A program made the position numbers and the translations under genes. From Bifidobacteriaceae bacterium (GTDB lineage Bacteria > Actinomycetota > Actinomycetes > Actinomycetales > WQXJ01): DNA of 64,000 bases. Location: assembly GCA_031267825.1 (NCBI GenBank), contig JAIRYJ010000036.1:47643-111642 (forward strand), given 5' to 3'. Position 1 is the first letter of the stretch, and each line of letters begins with the position of its first letter. This document shows positions 9,401 to 16,520 of this stretch, in pieces. A model generated the notes under the pieces. The model worked only from the letters and a program-made list of their open reading frames with translations. It ran no database searches and was not told where the DNA came from.

Positions 9401-10809
9401 CGAGCCTGCCAAGCGGGATAGATTCGATCGTCTCGGGCCGTTACTGGACCGATTTCGCAGAACTCGCACCGTTGGAAACCTACCCCAGTGTGCTTTTCGC
9501 TGTCGCCATGGGCTTTGGCCTGGCCGGTGCCGCATCCTGGGCTGTGGCCGGCAAACTGCTGGTAACGCCCAAATCGAAAGCCTGGGCTCGCTGGTGGGCC
9601 ATGCCCGCTCTGGCCGCGGCCGCCATCACGCTACTGACCGGGGTACGCACCACTTGGCCCGTTATCGTCACCTTGTGGGTGGCGATGGCCTGCTACCTGG
9701 CCGCAACCATGTTCTCCGCCCGTTTCGAGGTGCGTGGCCGTGCCCTAATGCCACCAGCTTGGGCGATTTGGCTGCTGGCGGTGGCAGTAGGAATTGGCGG
9801 TTGGTCACCCCGGGAACTGCGGGTTGAATGGTTCGCTTTACCGTTGGGTCTCGGATTATTCGCTGCCGGACTGGTCCTCGGCGGTAAGGCCGCCGCCTAC
9901 CGCAACCGGGCTATGGCGGTGGCCCCAGGTGTGGCCGCAACCCTGGGTCCATCAACGCTGGCCGTTGGAACTGACCCGCAGACCTGGCGGGCGATTTTAG
10001 TGCTGGTCCTGGCATTGGCTTTCGTGCTGGCCGCGGTGCGCGAACGCTGGCGGTCAGTTGTTTTCATTTGCGCCAGTTCAATGATTCTCAGTTTGGCCTT
10101 AGTCTTGCTGCGTCACGGCTCGATCTCGATTGTGCCTTGGCTGCTGGCCCTGCTAGCGGTTGGCGGTTGCCTGTTGACCTTGGCTCTGGTATCTGAACGG
10201 CGTTCAGGCAAGCCAGGCTCCGTTAAGTCGCCGCCCACGGCGCCGACTGGTCAGCCCCCTGCCCAGCCAGGGTCACCCAGCCCAGTGCCCGCGGCTTCGC
10301 CGGTCCCAGCCCAAGTGGCCGCGCCATACGCTCCTCCGCCAGCCGGAGGCTACGGTCCACCACCGCCTGGTTACCCACCACCTCCCCCAGCGGGCGGCTA
10401 TGGTCCACCACCACCTGGTTACCCGCTTGCACCAGCCACCTGGCCTGTGCCGCAGCCCCAGGTCGGTTATGGGTTGATTGGTCCGCCGTCCTACTTGCCT
10501 CCTCCTAGCGCCTACGCGCCACGACCACCTGGCTGGCCACGGCCCGCACCGGGCGGCTACGCCTCAACACCCAGTTATGGTCCTCCGCCAGGCGCCTCCT
10601 CCGGCCAACCAACCAGCCCTGGCGCTCCCCCAGCCGAGCCCGGACAGGCATCGCCCAATCCGCCGTCTGGCGACGCACCGGCTGAGACCGTTCCGCCAAC
10701 ACCGGATGCCACCACCGAAACCACAGGTCAAGCAACGCCGGAACAGGCCCCGGACAAGCCGTCCTCTGACACATCCGGCGAGACCGTTCCACCAGACGCG
10801 CAGTCTTAG
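6439..10809 (+). CDS. Large SCO7613-type zinc-ribbon multi-pass membrane protein
   Basis: Function unknown. The 1456-residue product starts with a zinc ribbon (Cys 20, 23, 32, 35; CPNCG ... CQRCG) and a short helical region. A Pro/Gly/Tyr-rich linker follows to about residue 190, then a very long hydrophobic body of some thirty or more predicted transmembrane helices to about residue 1250. The C-terminal 200 residues are disordered, with repeats of the form GGYGPPPPGYPPPPP and then Pro/Ala/Thr/Glu-rich sequence. This is the layout of the proteins annotated as SCO7613 C-terminal domain-containing membrane proteins in actinobacteria. It is divergent from carB and alone, followed by a strong hairpin. 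The start ATG has only a weak ribosome site (ATGAGG four bases upstream). Confidence 0.8.
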   Translation: MRDPATTGLLLSVLTDWTICPNCGAPLANGHCQRCGLDLSGPSGNVLAQLSSQAAQAIRLGTPDADLILATRADLIQRLLPPASRQPVPGPRTAAAPPPIPSPPASQGATPGVPPSATPSVTPPPKPLQPGYGGPAQGVYGLPVHPAYSAVPAGTGPYAGAGTAASGSYTQPYAPPYFPYSPRPTPPKRPSQWTPTTALALVGSVLLCGAGIGFAFFLAGPSTLVRSIILGAVTVLAGLTGAMLKRAGLRSTGEAMASLTATLALLTWAVGTNGIEASLAVRGAWWGGLLLAISIILVAAGRRFKVIAWESSGLVLGPIAALFLIEIIQPYPMGLRLRAGIALIVMVLLAALSRKLAGRAAERITLTVISGIGLGLVSLFALTLGQDIPSALMLLAVAGAALAIGQEQRRIWAFPAGAAIALAGAAAIAPLWRQVTPDAPLMVSGFGALAASALLACVAAWFAKPAVLRHMVAGAVLITVPHGVPALFDGAVTTVFGQLDALTGPPPGLVALGGWVPTAAFAILGLFGRPRWFRAIAYWACPLFAAAALTTSATVLPIPGAVTFAILSLTSLGAAGIAYWATWRPWAYPRLRRAMRWTGWIVSLSLVGPITFQSVNDRPLIAIAGLVVPAAILANGLSMHRFAWPALAGPAYVYFIIDLGNCLHWALPNPTETLAATGIAAGLILTVFTWLRRPRLVTWAVLAGISLATVAMPTLELLSERTWWGAAAALSASLAAAIITLGRRRALPLGLRAAGSVVAVITGVFTLTAFLALVTPGSASLWAFPLIALVAATSAAGGSVLRARWPRRGPRVVGATLIWTGAGLGLVTVLGTLQWPVTGAQTVLAVAAVLAAGAAAVASIPGGSRQAWWYMGAMTCVTLWSALTMGHVGAVEAYTLPPAIGAAVAGSLLSLRHRGYLGLLGSGAGLAILPPLFLLSVPDAQLARSFELVAIAAVAMACAMAFDHLRRTLAWAMAGAGFGAMIAGWMIASLPSGIDSIVSGRYWTDFAELAPLETYPSVLFAVAMGFGLAGAASWAVAGKLLVTPKSKAWARWWAMPALAAAAITLLTGVRTTWPVIVTLWVAMACYLAATMFSARFEVRGRALMPPAWAIWLLAVAVGIGGWSPRELRVEWFALPLGLGLFAAGLVLGGKAAAYRNRAMAVAPGVAATLGPSTLAVGTDPQTWRAILVLVLALAFVLAAVRERWRSVVFICASSMILSLALVLLRHGSISIVPWLLALLAVGGCLLTLALVSERRSGKPGSVKSPPTAPTGQPPAQPGSPSPVPAASPVPAQVAAPYAPPPAGGYGPPPPGYPPPPPAGGYGPPPPGYPLAPATWPVPQPQVGYGLIGPPSYLPPPSAYAPRPPGWPRPAPGGYASTPSYGPPPGASSGQPTSPGAPPAEPGQASPNPPSGDAPAETVPPTPDATTETTGQATPEQAPDKPSSDTSGETVPPDAQS

Positions 10810-10818
10810 GCATCACGT

Positions 10819-10864
10819 CCGACTGCCAGGAAGGCACCACACCCGGTGCCTTCCTGGCAGTCGG
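10819..10864. terminator. Strong bidirectional hairpin terminator
   Basis: A perfect 20-base-pair inverted repeat (10819-10838 with 10845-10864) with a six-base loop ACACCC. It lies ten bases after the stop of the large membrane protein and just behind the stop of the convergent gene at 10880. No long T tract follows on either side, which is common for high-GC actinobacteria. Confidence 0.85.
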
Positions 10865-10879
10865 TCGATTCGCGCCGCC

Positions 10880-11458
10880 TCAGATGCCAGCCGTCGGCGG
10901 TTGCCAGTTCCGCTGGGCGCAGCGTAACCAGGCATCCTCCGCACCCAAAGGAGCCTCCGCCCAAGACACCGCCTGAACCACAGGATCACCCTCGCCGACG
11001 TAGTAACACGGAACGTCATTGTGCCAGCCGTGTCCCCAGCTACCGCGCACCGCTAGCCATGTCCATCCCGGAACCGCCCGCCGCCACCAGAACCACGAAT
11101 CGTCGTGCCCTTGATACTCCAGGCTGCGGGCAGGCTGCAAACATGATCCGTGCTCAGGTCCGACTGACGGGTAACGTAACCGCACAAACGCTTTAGTCCC
11201 CCTCCCCGCAACTTGGTAGACGTACTCGACCAGCACTATGTCCAGCTGCTGATAGGCCGCCATGGCGCACAAGTGCGCCCATTGCCAGGCCAAGTACAGA
11301 TCAGACGTCCACTGTGGGATCTCCCCGACCCGCGCCCGTCGGATCCTGGCAGTTGGGCTGATGTACCAAAAAAGGAAAACGATTGCCCCAACTAAGGCAA
11401 TAACGAGGTCCACCACTACCAGAACCGCTGCCGGGCTAGCGGCGGATTGCCTGACCAT
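10880..11458 (-). CDS. Hypothetical membrane-anchored protein
   Basis: Unrecognised. The 192-residue product has one clear transmembrane segment near the N-terminus (VLVVVDLVIALVGAIVFLFWYI, residues about 12-33). The soluble remainder is unusually rich in tryptophan and tyrosine, with the clusters WFWWRRAVPGWTWLAV and GSWGHGWHNDVPCYY. Three cysteines (in SCLQP, PCYY and LRCAQ) could bond outside the cell. It is convergent with the large membrane protein and separated from alkA by about 30 bases, so it may be in the ogt-alkA transcript. Start ATG has no obvious strong ribosome binding site. Confidence 0.6.
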   Translation of the reverse strand: MVRQSAASPAAVLVVVDLVIALVGAIVFLFWYISPTARIRRARVGEIPQWTSDLYLAWQWAHLCAMAAYQQLDIVLVEYVYQVAGRGTKAFVRLRYPSVGPEHGSCLQPARSLEYQGHDDSWFWWRRAVPGWTWLAVRGSWGHGWHNDVPCYYVGEGDPVVQAVSWAEAPLGAEDAWLRCAQRNWQPPTAGI

Positions 11459-11491
11459 GGCTCAACCATAGAGTAAACCCCTCTGTCCGCT

Positions 11492-12103
11492 TCAAGTCTG
11501 GCGCCCGGCGATCTCCCAGAGGTATAGCGCTGCCAAGGTCGCGTGAGGACTGTAACGGCGGCGGTGCCGTTCAAAGATCGCCGGAGTGACCGCTCGGTGG
11601 TGATAGAGCAACGCCATACCGCGCCGGATTGCGAGGTCATGGAAGCTGATGACATCAGGCCGCTGCAAACAGAACGTCATCAACATGTCCGCTGTCCACA
11701 GACCGATGCCCTTGATGGAAGACAAAGCCGCTCGGACGGCATCGTCCGGCAAGTCCGCCAAACCCACCAAGTCCACCGTGCCGGAAAGAACCGCCTCCGC
11801 CGCCAAGCTCAAATAGGTCGCCTTACGCAGCGACATGCCGCAGCCCTGGATGGCGGCGACGTCAGCCTGAACCACGGCCTGCGGCGTCAAATCAGGCAAT
11901 AGCGTTGCCAGCCTGTCAAAAACCGTCCGGGCGGCCTTAGCTGAAATCTGCTGGGCGATGATCGAACGCACCAAAGACTCGAACAAGTCCGGCTGAACCT
12001 CACGCCGGACCGGGCCGATCCGCTCGATCGCTCGTCCTAGCACCGGGTCGCGGGCGGTCAGGTGCGCGACCGCTTCCGGGCCGCAACGGAAGTATTCAGG
12101 CAT
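11492..12103 (-). CDS. alkA: DNA-3-methyladenine glycosylase II, AlkA-like
   Basis: Base-excision repair glycosylase of the HhH-GPD family that removes alkylated purines. The 203 residues contain the helical N-terminal half (FESLVRSIIAQQISAKAA), the helix-hairpin-helix LSSIKGIGLWTADMLMTF, and the catalytic aspartate in VISFHDLAIRRGM. Compared with E. coli AlkA it lacks the N-terminal TBP-like domain, as in many short bacterial members. Its start overlaps the end of ogt by eight bases, forming a two-gene alkylation-repair operon. Confidence 0.88.
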   Translation of the reverse strand: MPEYFRCGPEAVAHLTARDPVLGRAIERIGPVRREVQPDLFESLVRSIIAQQISAKAARTVFDRLATLLPDLTPQAVVQADVAAIQGCGMSLRKATYLSLAAEAVLSGTVDLVGLADLPDDAVRAALSSIKGIGLWTADMLMTFCLQRPDVISFHDLAIRRGMALLYHHRAVTPAIFERHRRRYSPHATLAALYLWEIAGRQT

Positions 12104-12608
12104 GGGCGCGTTCGTGGGCTAGCAGCCAGCGTTTCGTTTCGAGGCCACCACGATAGCCAGTCAAGTCACCAGCCGCGCCGATCACTCTGTGACAAGGGAC
12201 GATGACGGCCAGCGGGTTCCGGTTGTTGGCTTGGCCAACAGCCCGGGCGGCTTTCGGTTGGCCGATGCGCCGACCGATGGCGCCATAGGTGGCGGTCCGT
12301 CCATAAGGTATCTGCCTCAATGCCTGCCAGACAGCGTGCTGGAAGGCACTTCCGGGTGGGTTTAGCGGCAAGTCAAAGACCTGTCTTGTACCGGCGAAAT
12401 ATTCTTCTAGTTGGCCCGCGGCCTGCTCTAGGACAGCGTTTTGACCAGGCTGGCCGAGGCTCCGCAATGGGCCCGCCAGACCGGTCGAGGATCGGAAGGC
12501 TGGCTGTCCATCGAGCCTGTCACTCGGTAGCAGCAGACCGGCCAGGCCGCCGTCATCTTCCACTAAGGCCAGCCGACCAATCGGTGAATCCAGTTCGGCG
12601 TAGATCAT
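12096..12608 (-). CDS. ogt: Methylated-DNA--protein-cysteine methyltransferase
   Basis: Suicide repair protein that moves methyl groups from O6-methylguanine to its own cysteine. The 170-residue product has the C-terminal catalytic domain with AFQHAVWQALRQIPYGRTATYG, the recognition helix and the acceptor site AVIVPCHRVIG, then GYRGGLETKRWLLAHE. A longer open frame reaches 12794, but its first ~20 codons run through the antisense of a tRNA-Val gene. ATG at 12608 (MIYAELDSPIG) gives the normal N-terminus of the family. It overlaps alkA by eight bases. Confidence 0.92.
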   Translation of the reverse strand: MIYAELDSPIGRLALVEDDGGLAGLLLPSDRLDGQPAFRSSTGLAGPLRSLGQPGQNAVLEQAAGQLEEYFAGTRQVFDLPLNPPGSAFQHAVWQALRQIPYGRTATYGAIGRRIGQPKAARAVGQANNRNPLAVIVPCHRVIGAAGDLTGYRGGLETKRWLLAHERAHA

Positions 12609-12752
12609 CGCCAGTTCCGCTTTCTCGGTTAGTGCCGTCACAACCCCCAACCAGGCGGGGCCGCGGTTGGCCGGTACTGCCCGGCCCGGCAGACACCACG
12701 ATTGCGTGCCTATCCAGCCTAAACGCACCAAACAGTGGCGCGCCAATACTAG

Positions 12753-12824
12753 TGGGCCGTACTGGGATCGAACCAGCGACCTCTTCCGTGTCAAGGAAGC
12801 GCGCTACCACTGCGCCAACGGCCC
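12753..12824 (-). tRNA. tRNA-Val (GAC)
   Basis: A 72-base cloverleaf: acceptor GGGCCGT pairs with ACGGCCC, discriminator A; anticodon stem CTTCC/GGAAG with loop TTGACAC, anticodon GAC at 12792-12790; T arm GCTGG TTCGATC CCAGT. The CCA end is not encoded. Nearly identical to the tRNA-Val at 13318-13389 apart from the anticodon and one D-loop base. Confidence 0.96.
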
Positions 12825-12839
12825 GAGAACGCCACACTG

Positions 12840-12910
12840 AGGTGGAGACGGGATTCGAACCCGCGTATACGGCTTTGCAGGCCGCTGCCTCGCCACTCGG
12901 CCACTCCACC
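12840..12910 (-). tRNA. tRNA-Cys (GCA)
   Basis: A 71-base cloverleaf: acceptor GGTGGAG with CTCCACC, discriminator U as expected for Cys; anticodon loop CTGCAAA, anticodon GCA; T arm CGGG TTCGAAT CCCG. Fifteen bases separate it from the tRNA-Val. Confidence 0.96.
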
Positions 12911-12926
12911 GAGCTGGTGGGTCCCG

Positions 12927-12999
12927 AGCGGATGACGGGACTCGAACCCGCGACCCTCACCTTGGCAAGGTGATGCTCTACCAACTGAGCCACATCCGC
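12927..12999 (-). tRNA. tRNA-Gly (GCC)
   Basis: A 73-base cloverleaf: acceptor GCGGATG with CATCCGC, discriminator U; D arm GCTC/GAGC; anticodon stem TCACC/GGTGA with loop TTGCCAA, anticodon GCC; T arm GCGGG TTCGAGT CCCGT. It heads the Gly-Cys-Val cluster, a grouping common in actinobacteria. Confidence 0.96.
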
Positions 13000-13317
13000 A
13001 GTGGTGTGGCTACCCTTTTGGGGTTCCCCACACGCGATCTACCAAGCTACCTAAAATCCTGGCGCAGGTCCAACTGGACGCCCGGCCCGCCGTTGACACG
13101 CCCGCAATGTCAACCAACCCCGCCTGGCAGCCTGCCAAACCGAACTACGACCGTCCTTGTTCAAGGTTCGCTTGATTGGTCCGGCGGGCCGCATCCGCGC
13201 CTTGGTACTAGATGATCAACTCCGCGGCAACCAATACCGCTCGGGCGTGTTCGACTTCTAGTCGCATTAATGCGGGTCAGCGGCGTGTCATTACTGGTAG
13301 GCGAGATGCCCAATCAG
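13000..13317. other. Intergenic region between tRNA-Gly and tRNA-Val
   Basis: No convincing gene. The leftward strand should hold the promoter of the Gly-Cys-Val tRNA cluster. I note TTGACA and TGTCAA facing each other around 13093-13113, and a 12-base perfect palindrome CGCATTAATGCG at 13263-13274. No clear -10 box could be assigned. Confidence 0.4.
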
Positions 13318-13389
13318 TGGGCCGTACTGGGATCGAACCAGCGACCTCTTCCGTGTGAAGGAAGCGCGCTACCGCTGCGCCAACGGCCC
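13318..13389 (-). tRNA. tRNA-Val (CAC)
   Basis: A 72-base cloverleaf with acceptor GGGCCGT/ACGGCCC, discriminator A, anticodon stem CTTCC/GGAAG and loop TTCACAC, anticodon CAC. The body is almost the same as the Val(GAC) gene 500 bases away, so the two probably arose by duplication. Confidence 0.96.
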
Positions 13390-13455
13390 ATTACTGCTCG
13401 CGGAGCAGCAAGGATTGATACTAGCCCAAGCCCGCCAGGCTCAGCCAACCAAAGT

Positions 13456-13518
13456 GCTATTCAGGTCGGTGTCGTGGCTGGCTGGGTTGGTGTGCCAGGT
13501 ACGATCCGAAGGTTCAGT
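13456..13518 (+). repeat. Dispersed ~60-bp intergenic repeat, copy 1 of 3
   Basis: Begins ATTCAGGTCGGTGTCGTGG and continues CTGGCTGGGTTGGTGTGCC. It is the most diverged of three copies (others at 23800 and 63889) and loses similarity after the GTGTGCC block. It lies about 67 bases upstream of the leftward tRNA-Val(CAC). No open frame is shared by the copies. Confidence 0.75.
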
Positions 13519-13658
13519 GAAGCCCACAAATCAAGCCGAACCGGCAGCCACACCGCGAACACCCCGTCCAATCCCCATCTACAGCAGGGACACGGACAAC
13601 CCCTGCCAACCAAGCGATACGCCTGTCAGCGCCCCAAGGCGTGAGGCGGACCACCAGG

Positions 13659-13722
13659 GTCAAACGTCAATGGACTTAACGAGGTCAAACCTCAGCGGCC
13701 TATCAGCGTCAAACGTCAGCGG
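13659..13722 (+). repeat. Three phased copies of a 15-base direct repeat
   Basis: GTCAAACGTCAATGG at 13659, GTCAAACCTCAGCGG at 13684 and GTCAAACGTCAGCGG at 13708, with period 24-25 bases. The last copy runs over the end of the kinase gene (stop at 13716). The spacing is a little more than two helical turns, so direct repeats read by a protein are possible. The stretch 13390-13715 holds no gene, only this array and the dispersed repeat. Confidence 0.7.
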
Positions 13723-14846
13723 ACGACGCGGGCGTTGCCGCCGGCCGCCAATTTCAAGACCTCTGCTTTGGTGGCCATCGATGTGTCGCCGGGTGTGGTC
13801 ATGGCCAGGGCGCCGTGGGCGGCGCCCAGTTCGACCGCTTCAGCCAACGGAAAACCGCTAATCAGACCGTAGATCAGGCCGGCCGCGAAGGAATCCCCGC
13901 CGCCAACCCGGTCAAGGATTTCAAGCCCATCACGTTGCCGCGACTGGCATAGGCCTTCGCCCGGCGACCAGGCGACCGCGCCCCAATCGTTGCGTGAAGC
14001 TGAACGCACCGTACGCAAGGTGGTGGCTATCGCACGCAAGTTCGGATAGGCCCGCGCCACCCGCTCAATCATGGCGCTGTACGACTCAATGTCGAGTCGC
14101 GATAAGTCTCCGTCAACTCCAGGGACATCGAATCCGAGCGCCGCCGTGAAGTCCTCTTCATTACCTAACAGCAGGTCAACCAGCCCAACAACCTGTCGGT
14201 TGACGCTCTGGGCGCGTTCTTTTCCGCCGATGCCGCGCCACAGGCTGGGTCGGTAGTTCAAGTCATAGGACACCACGGTGCCGTGCGCCCGGGCGGCCCG
14301 GACAGCGGCCAAGAGTGTTTCAGCCGAGGTTTCAGACAGGGCGGCGTAAATCCCTCCAGTGTGGAGCCAGCGCACCCCTTGACGGCCGAATAGGTCCTCC
14401 CAGTCGAGATCGCTCGCCTTGAGTTGGGATATCGCGGTGTGGCCGCGGTCTGAAACACCAACCGCCCCGCGTACACCAAAGCCACGTTCGGTGAAGTTCA
14501 GCCCATTACGGGCCAGCCGTCCGATGCCGTCCGATTGGGTCCAGTGGATCAGGCCGGTATCTACACCTCCAGTCCGGATCCGGCTTTCGACTAGGCGGCC
14601 GACTGGGTTGTCGACTAAGGCTGTGACAACGCCGGTACGTAATCCGAAAACGCAGGCCAGGCCGCGTGCTACGTTGTATTCGCCGCCGCCTTCCGAGGCG
14701 GTGAAAGTGGTCGCGGTGTGGATCCGGGTTTCGCCAGGGTCAAGCCGGAGCATGACCTCGCCTAACGCTACGAGGTCATAGCGGCAGTCAGTTTGGCGCA
14801 GTTGAAGCCCTAAATTGTTGACCACATCATCATCAGGACCGGGCAT
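13716..14846 (-). CDS. kdgK: PfkB-family sugar kinase, probable 2-keto-3-deoxygluconate kinase
   Basis: Probably phosphorylates 2-keto-3-deoxygluconate to KDPG, the substrate of the aldolase encoded just upstream. PfkB features: N-terminal LVALGEVMLRLDPGETRI, the glycine pair in SEGGGEYNVARGLA, the substrate strand YDLNYRPSLW, and the C-terminal ATP-site and catalytic base signature DRVGGGDSFAAGLIYG. The frame opens at 14876, but ATG at 14846 has AAAGGCGG five bases before it and gives MPGPDDD; it overlaps the aldolase gene by 14 bases. Length 376 is somewhat above the usual 310-350 because of an N-terminal extension and an insert near residue 215-240. Role rests mainly on the neighbour; fructokinase-like activity cannot be excluded. 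Confidence 0.82.
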   Translation of the reverse strand: MPGPDDDVVNNLGLQLRQTDCRYDLVALGEVMLRLDPGETRIHTATTFTASEGGGEYNVARGLACVFGLRTGVVTALVDNPVGRLVESRIRTGGVDTGLIHWTQSDGIGRLARNGLNFTERGFGVRGAVGVSDRGHTAISQLKASDLDWEDLFGRQGVRWLHTGGIYAALSETSAETLLAAVRAARAHGTVVSYDLNYRPSLWRGIGGKERAQSVNRQVVGLVDLLLGNEEDFTAALGFDVPGVDGDLSRLDIESYSAMIERVARAYPNLRAIATTLRTVRSASRNDWGAVAWSPGEGLCQSRQRDGLEILDRVGGGDSFAAGLIYGLISGFPLAEAVELGAAHGALAMTTPGDTSMATKAEVLKLAAGGNARVVR

Positions 14847-15486
14847 TGGACCGCCTTTGGTTTTTTTCCGCCACAATTCCGGCCGCCAGGCCGGCCGCTT
14901 GGCTGACTAATCGTTTGATTCCAGCGAAGTCACCTTCAGTGATGGCTCGCCGTGGCACCATCCACGATCCGCCGACCGCGCTGACACAACTGAGCGACAG
15001 GTACTGCGCTAGGTTGGCTGGGCCGATCCCCCCAGTTGGGATGAAGTGGACCTGACGGAAAGGCGCCGCCAGGGCTTTGAGGAGTTCCTTGCCGCCGGAG
15101 GCGGCCGCTGGGAAGAACTTGATCTCCGTCATACCCCATTCCAGGACTTGGAGGATTTCGCTGGCTGTGGCCGCCCCTGGGATCAGCCAGGCTTGGCGGC
15201 TGGCCGCCCTTTCCATCAGTGCGGGTGAACTGCCGGGTGAAACGATGAACTCGGCGCCGGCATCGAGGGCTTGGTCCAGCTGGTCGGGGTTCAATACGGT
15301 GCCCGCTCCAACACTGATGTCGCCCCGGTCGGCTAGGCGTTCAATCGCCGCCAGACCGGCCGGGGTTCGCAAAGTGATCTCAACGATCGGTAAACCACCT
15401 GCGATGAGCGCATCAGCCAAGGGTGCCGCTTGGGCGGCATCATCCAATACGACTACGGGCACCAAGGGCGACCGGATCTGAGGCAT
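14833..15486 (-). CDS. eda: KDPG/KHG aldolase
   Basis: Cleaves 2-keto-3-deoxy-6-phosphogluconate to pyruvate and glyceraldehyde 3-phosphate. The 217 residues show the class I aldolase pattern: IVEITLRTPAGLAAIERL with the catalytic glutamate, ISVGAGTVLNPDQLDQAL, FIVSPGSSPALM, and the Schiff-base lysine in MTEIKFFPAAASGG, then FIPTGGIGPANLAQYL. A start at 15519 is possible, but GGAGGG five bases before ATG 15486 decides for the shorter form (MPQIRSPLVP). Read with kdgK; the regulator gene at 15586 lies upstream on the same strand. Confidence 0.94.
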   Translation of the reverse strand: MPQIRSPLVPVVVLDDAAQAAPLADALIAGGLPIVEITLRTPAGLAAIERLADRGDISVGAGTVLNPDQLDQALDAGAEFIVSPGSSPALMERAASRQAWLIPGAATASEILQVLEWGMTEIKFFPAAASGGKELLKALAAPFRQVHFIPTGGIGPANLAQYLSLSCVSAVGGSWMVPRRAITEGDFAGIKRLVSQAAGLAAGIVAEKNQRRSNARS

Positions 15487-15505
15487 TAGTACCCTCCGTA
15501 CCGTC

Positions 15506-15553
15506 TGGCGAAACGCCAATGTTGTCTGTCAAAACGATGGTTCCACCTGGTGG
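15506..15553 (-). promoter_or_regulatory. Candidate eda-kdgK promoter with operator palindromes
   Basis: The leftward strand has TTGACA (complement of 15527-15532). Downstream of it lies the palindrome TGGCGAAACGCCA (15506-15518), in the place of a -10 region, and upstream the perfect CCACC-T-GGTGG (15543-15553). The two palindromes flanking a -35 box suggest repression, probably by one of the IclR proteins. No good -10 hexamer was seen, so this is tentative. Confidence 0.4.
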
Positions 15554-15585
15554 CGTTTTTCACAAGTCCTAAAACCAATCGTTGG

Positions 15586-16383
15586 CTAATCGCTCGCCAC
15601 TGGCGAGCCGACCGCGGCTAGTTCAAGACCAGGCGGCAGGTGCTGGCTCAAGACGCGCCGGGCGATGGCCGCGATCTCAGCGCCACGCTCCGGGCTGAGC
15701 CGCTCGATTGGAGCTGAAACAGACACGGCGGCCCGTGGCTGGCCGCGGCGCAGCACCGCCACAGCCACACAGGCGATGCCTGGTTCATTTTCGCCATGTT
15801 CTGAGGCGTAACCGTTGAGTTGAGCTTGAGCCACAACCTCAGCCAAGTGAGCTTTGCCACCGGGCGGCAAAGTCGCACGTAATTCGGCGTATGGGACGGC
15901 TGGCAGGCAAGCCAGAATCGCCCGGCCAAGAGCTGTGCTGGAGGCCGACGCCCGAGAGCCGACGCGGGACCAGACCCGGACGGCGCGTTCCGGTTCCACT
16001 TTGGCGACATAGGTCACCCAAGGCAGATTCGGTAAACCAAGGTGGACCAATTCATCAACCTCATCGCAGAGCCGGGCGAGGGCCGGTCCGAGTATCTCCC
16101 GCAAGTTGTCATCATCAAGCATCCGGTCAGCTAGGTAGACCAGGCGCGGCCCTAGCCGATAGTTGCCGCCGACTGGGTCTTGCAAAGCGAAGTCACGCGC
16201 CCGCAGGGCCGCTAAGGCGCGGTGAGCGGTTGACTTGTTGATTCCTAAACCGGCCGCCAGCGCGCCTAAAGCAACCCCATCCGGTCCGGCCTCAGCTAGC
16301 GCCTCAATAAGGCGCAAACCACGGTCAAGCGACTCGATTGGTGGCTTGCTGGTGGCCTCAGCGCTATCCAAAGCTTCAGCCAT
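15586..16383 (-). CDS. IclR-family transcriptional regulator
   Basis: A 265-residue DNA-binding regulator with an N-terminal winged helix-turn-helix (SLDRGLRLIEALAEAG ... LAAGLGINKSTAHRALAAL, residues about 17-65) and a C-terminal GAF-like effector domain (LVHLGLPNLPWVTYVAKVEP, STALGRAILACLP, ENEPGIACVAVAV). It lies upstream of eda-kdgK on the same strand and is divergent from a second IclR gene. IclR proteins near such genes often sense a sugar acid or keto-acid; the effector here is unknown. The stop is 99 bases before the eda start. Confidence 0.9.
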   Translation of the reverse strand: MAEALDSAEATSKPPIESLDRGLRLIEALAEAGPDGVALGALAAGLGINKSTAHRALAALRARDFALQDPVGGNYRLGPRLVYLADRMLDDDNLREILGPALARLCDEVDELVHLGLPNLPWVTYVAKVEPERAVRVWSRVGSRASASSTALGRAILACLPAVPYAELRATLPPGGKAHLAEVVAQAQLNGYASEHGENEPGIACVAVAVLRRGQPRAAVSVSAPIERLSPERGAEIAAIARRVLSQHLPPGLELAAVGSPVASD

Positions 16384-16407
16384 GCGTTCCAGCGTAGCAA
16401 AGGACTG

Positions 16408-16422
16408 TTTCGCGTGACGAAA
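16408..16422. promoter_or_regulatory. Palindrome between the divergent IclR genes
   Basis: TTTCG-CGTGA-CGAAA: five-base arms with a five-base spacer, about 25 bases upstream of the leftward iclR start. Its position suits autoregulation. Inferred from symmetry only. Confidence 0.35.
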
Positions 16423-16440
16423 TTGTTATGCGCCACGCCC

Positions 16441-16507
16441 TTGACAGCGTGATCGCCGACGTGTCAGTATTGCGACGCTATTCGGAAGCCACTTCCATAT
16501 ATCCGAA
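16441..16507 (+). promoter_or_regulatory. Promoter and nested operator of the rightward IclR/ABC operon
   Basis: TTGACA at 16441-16446 is a perfect -35 box, and CAGTAT at 16465-16470 a reasonable -10 with an 18-base spacer. Directly downstream, where transcription should start, are the nested inverted repeats GGAA-N5-TTCC (16484-16496) and TTCGGA...TCCGAA (16481-16507). A repressor bound there would block initiation. The ribosome site GAAAGGA follows at 16505-16511. Confidence 0.6.
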
Positions 16508-16520
16508 AGGACCGACACAG

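Noticed and set aside
12609..12794. N-terminal extension of the methyltransferase gene
   Set aside because: The extension passes through the tRNA-Val(GAC) gene and lacks family similarity; ATG 12608 gives the normal start.
12553..12993. Leftward open frame of 146 codons over the tRNA cluster
   Set aside because: It runs through three tRNA genes; the frame is a by-product of tRNA sequence.
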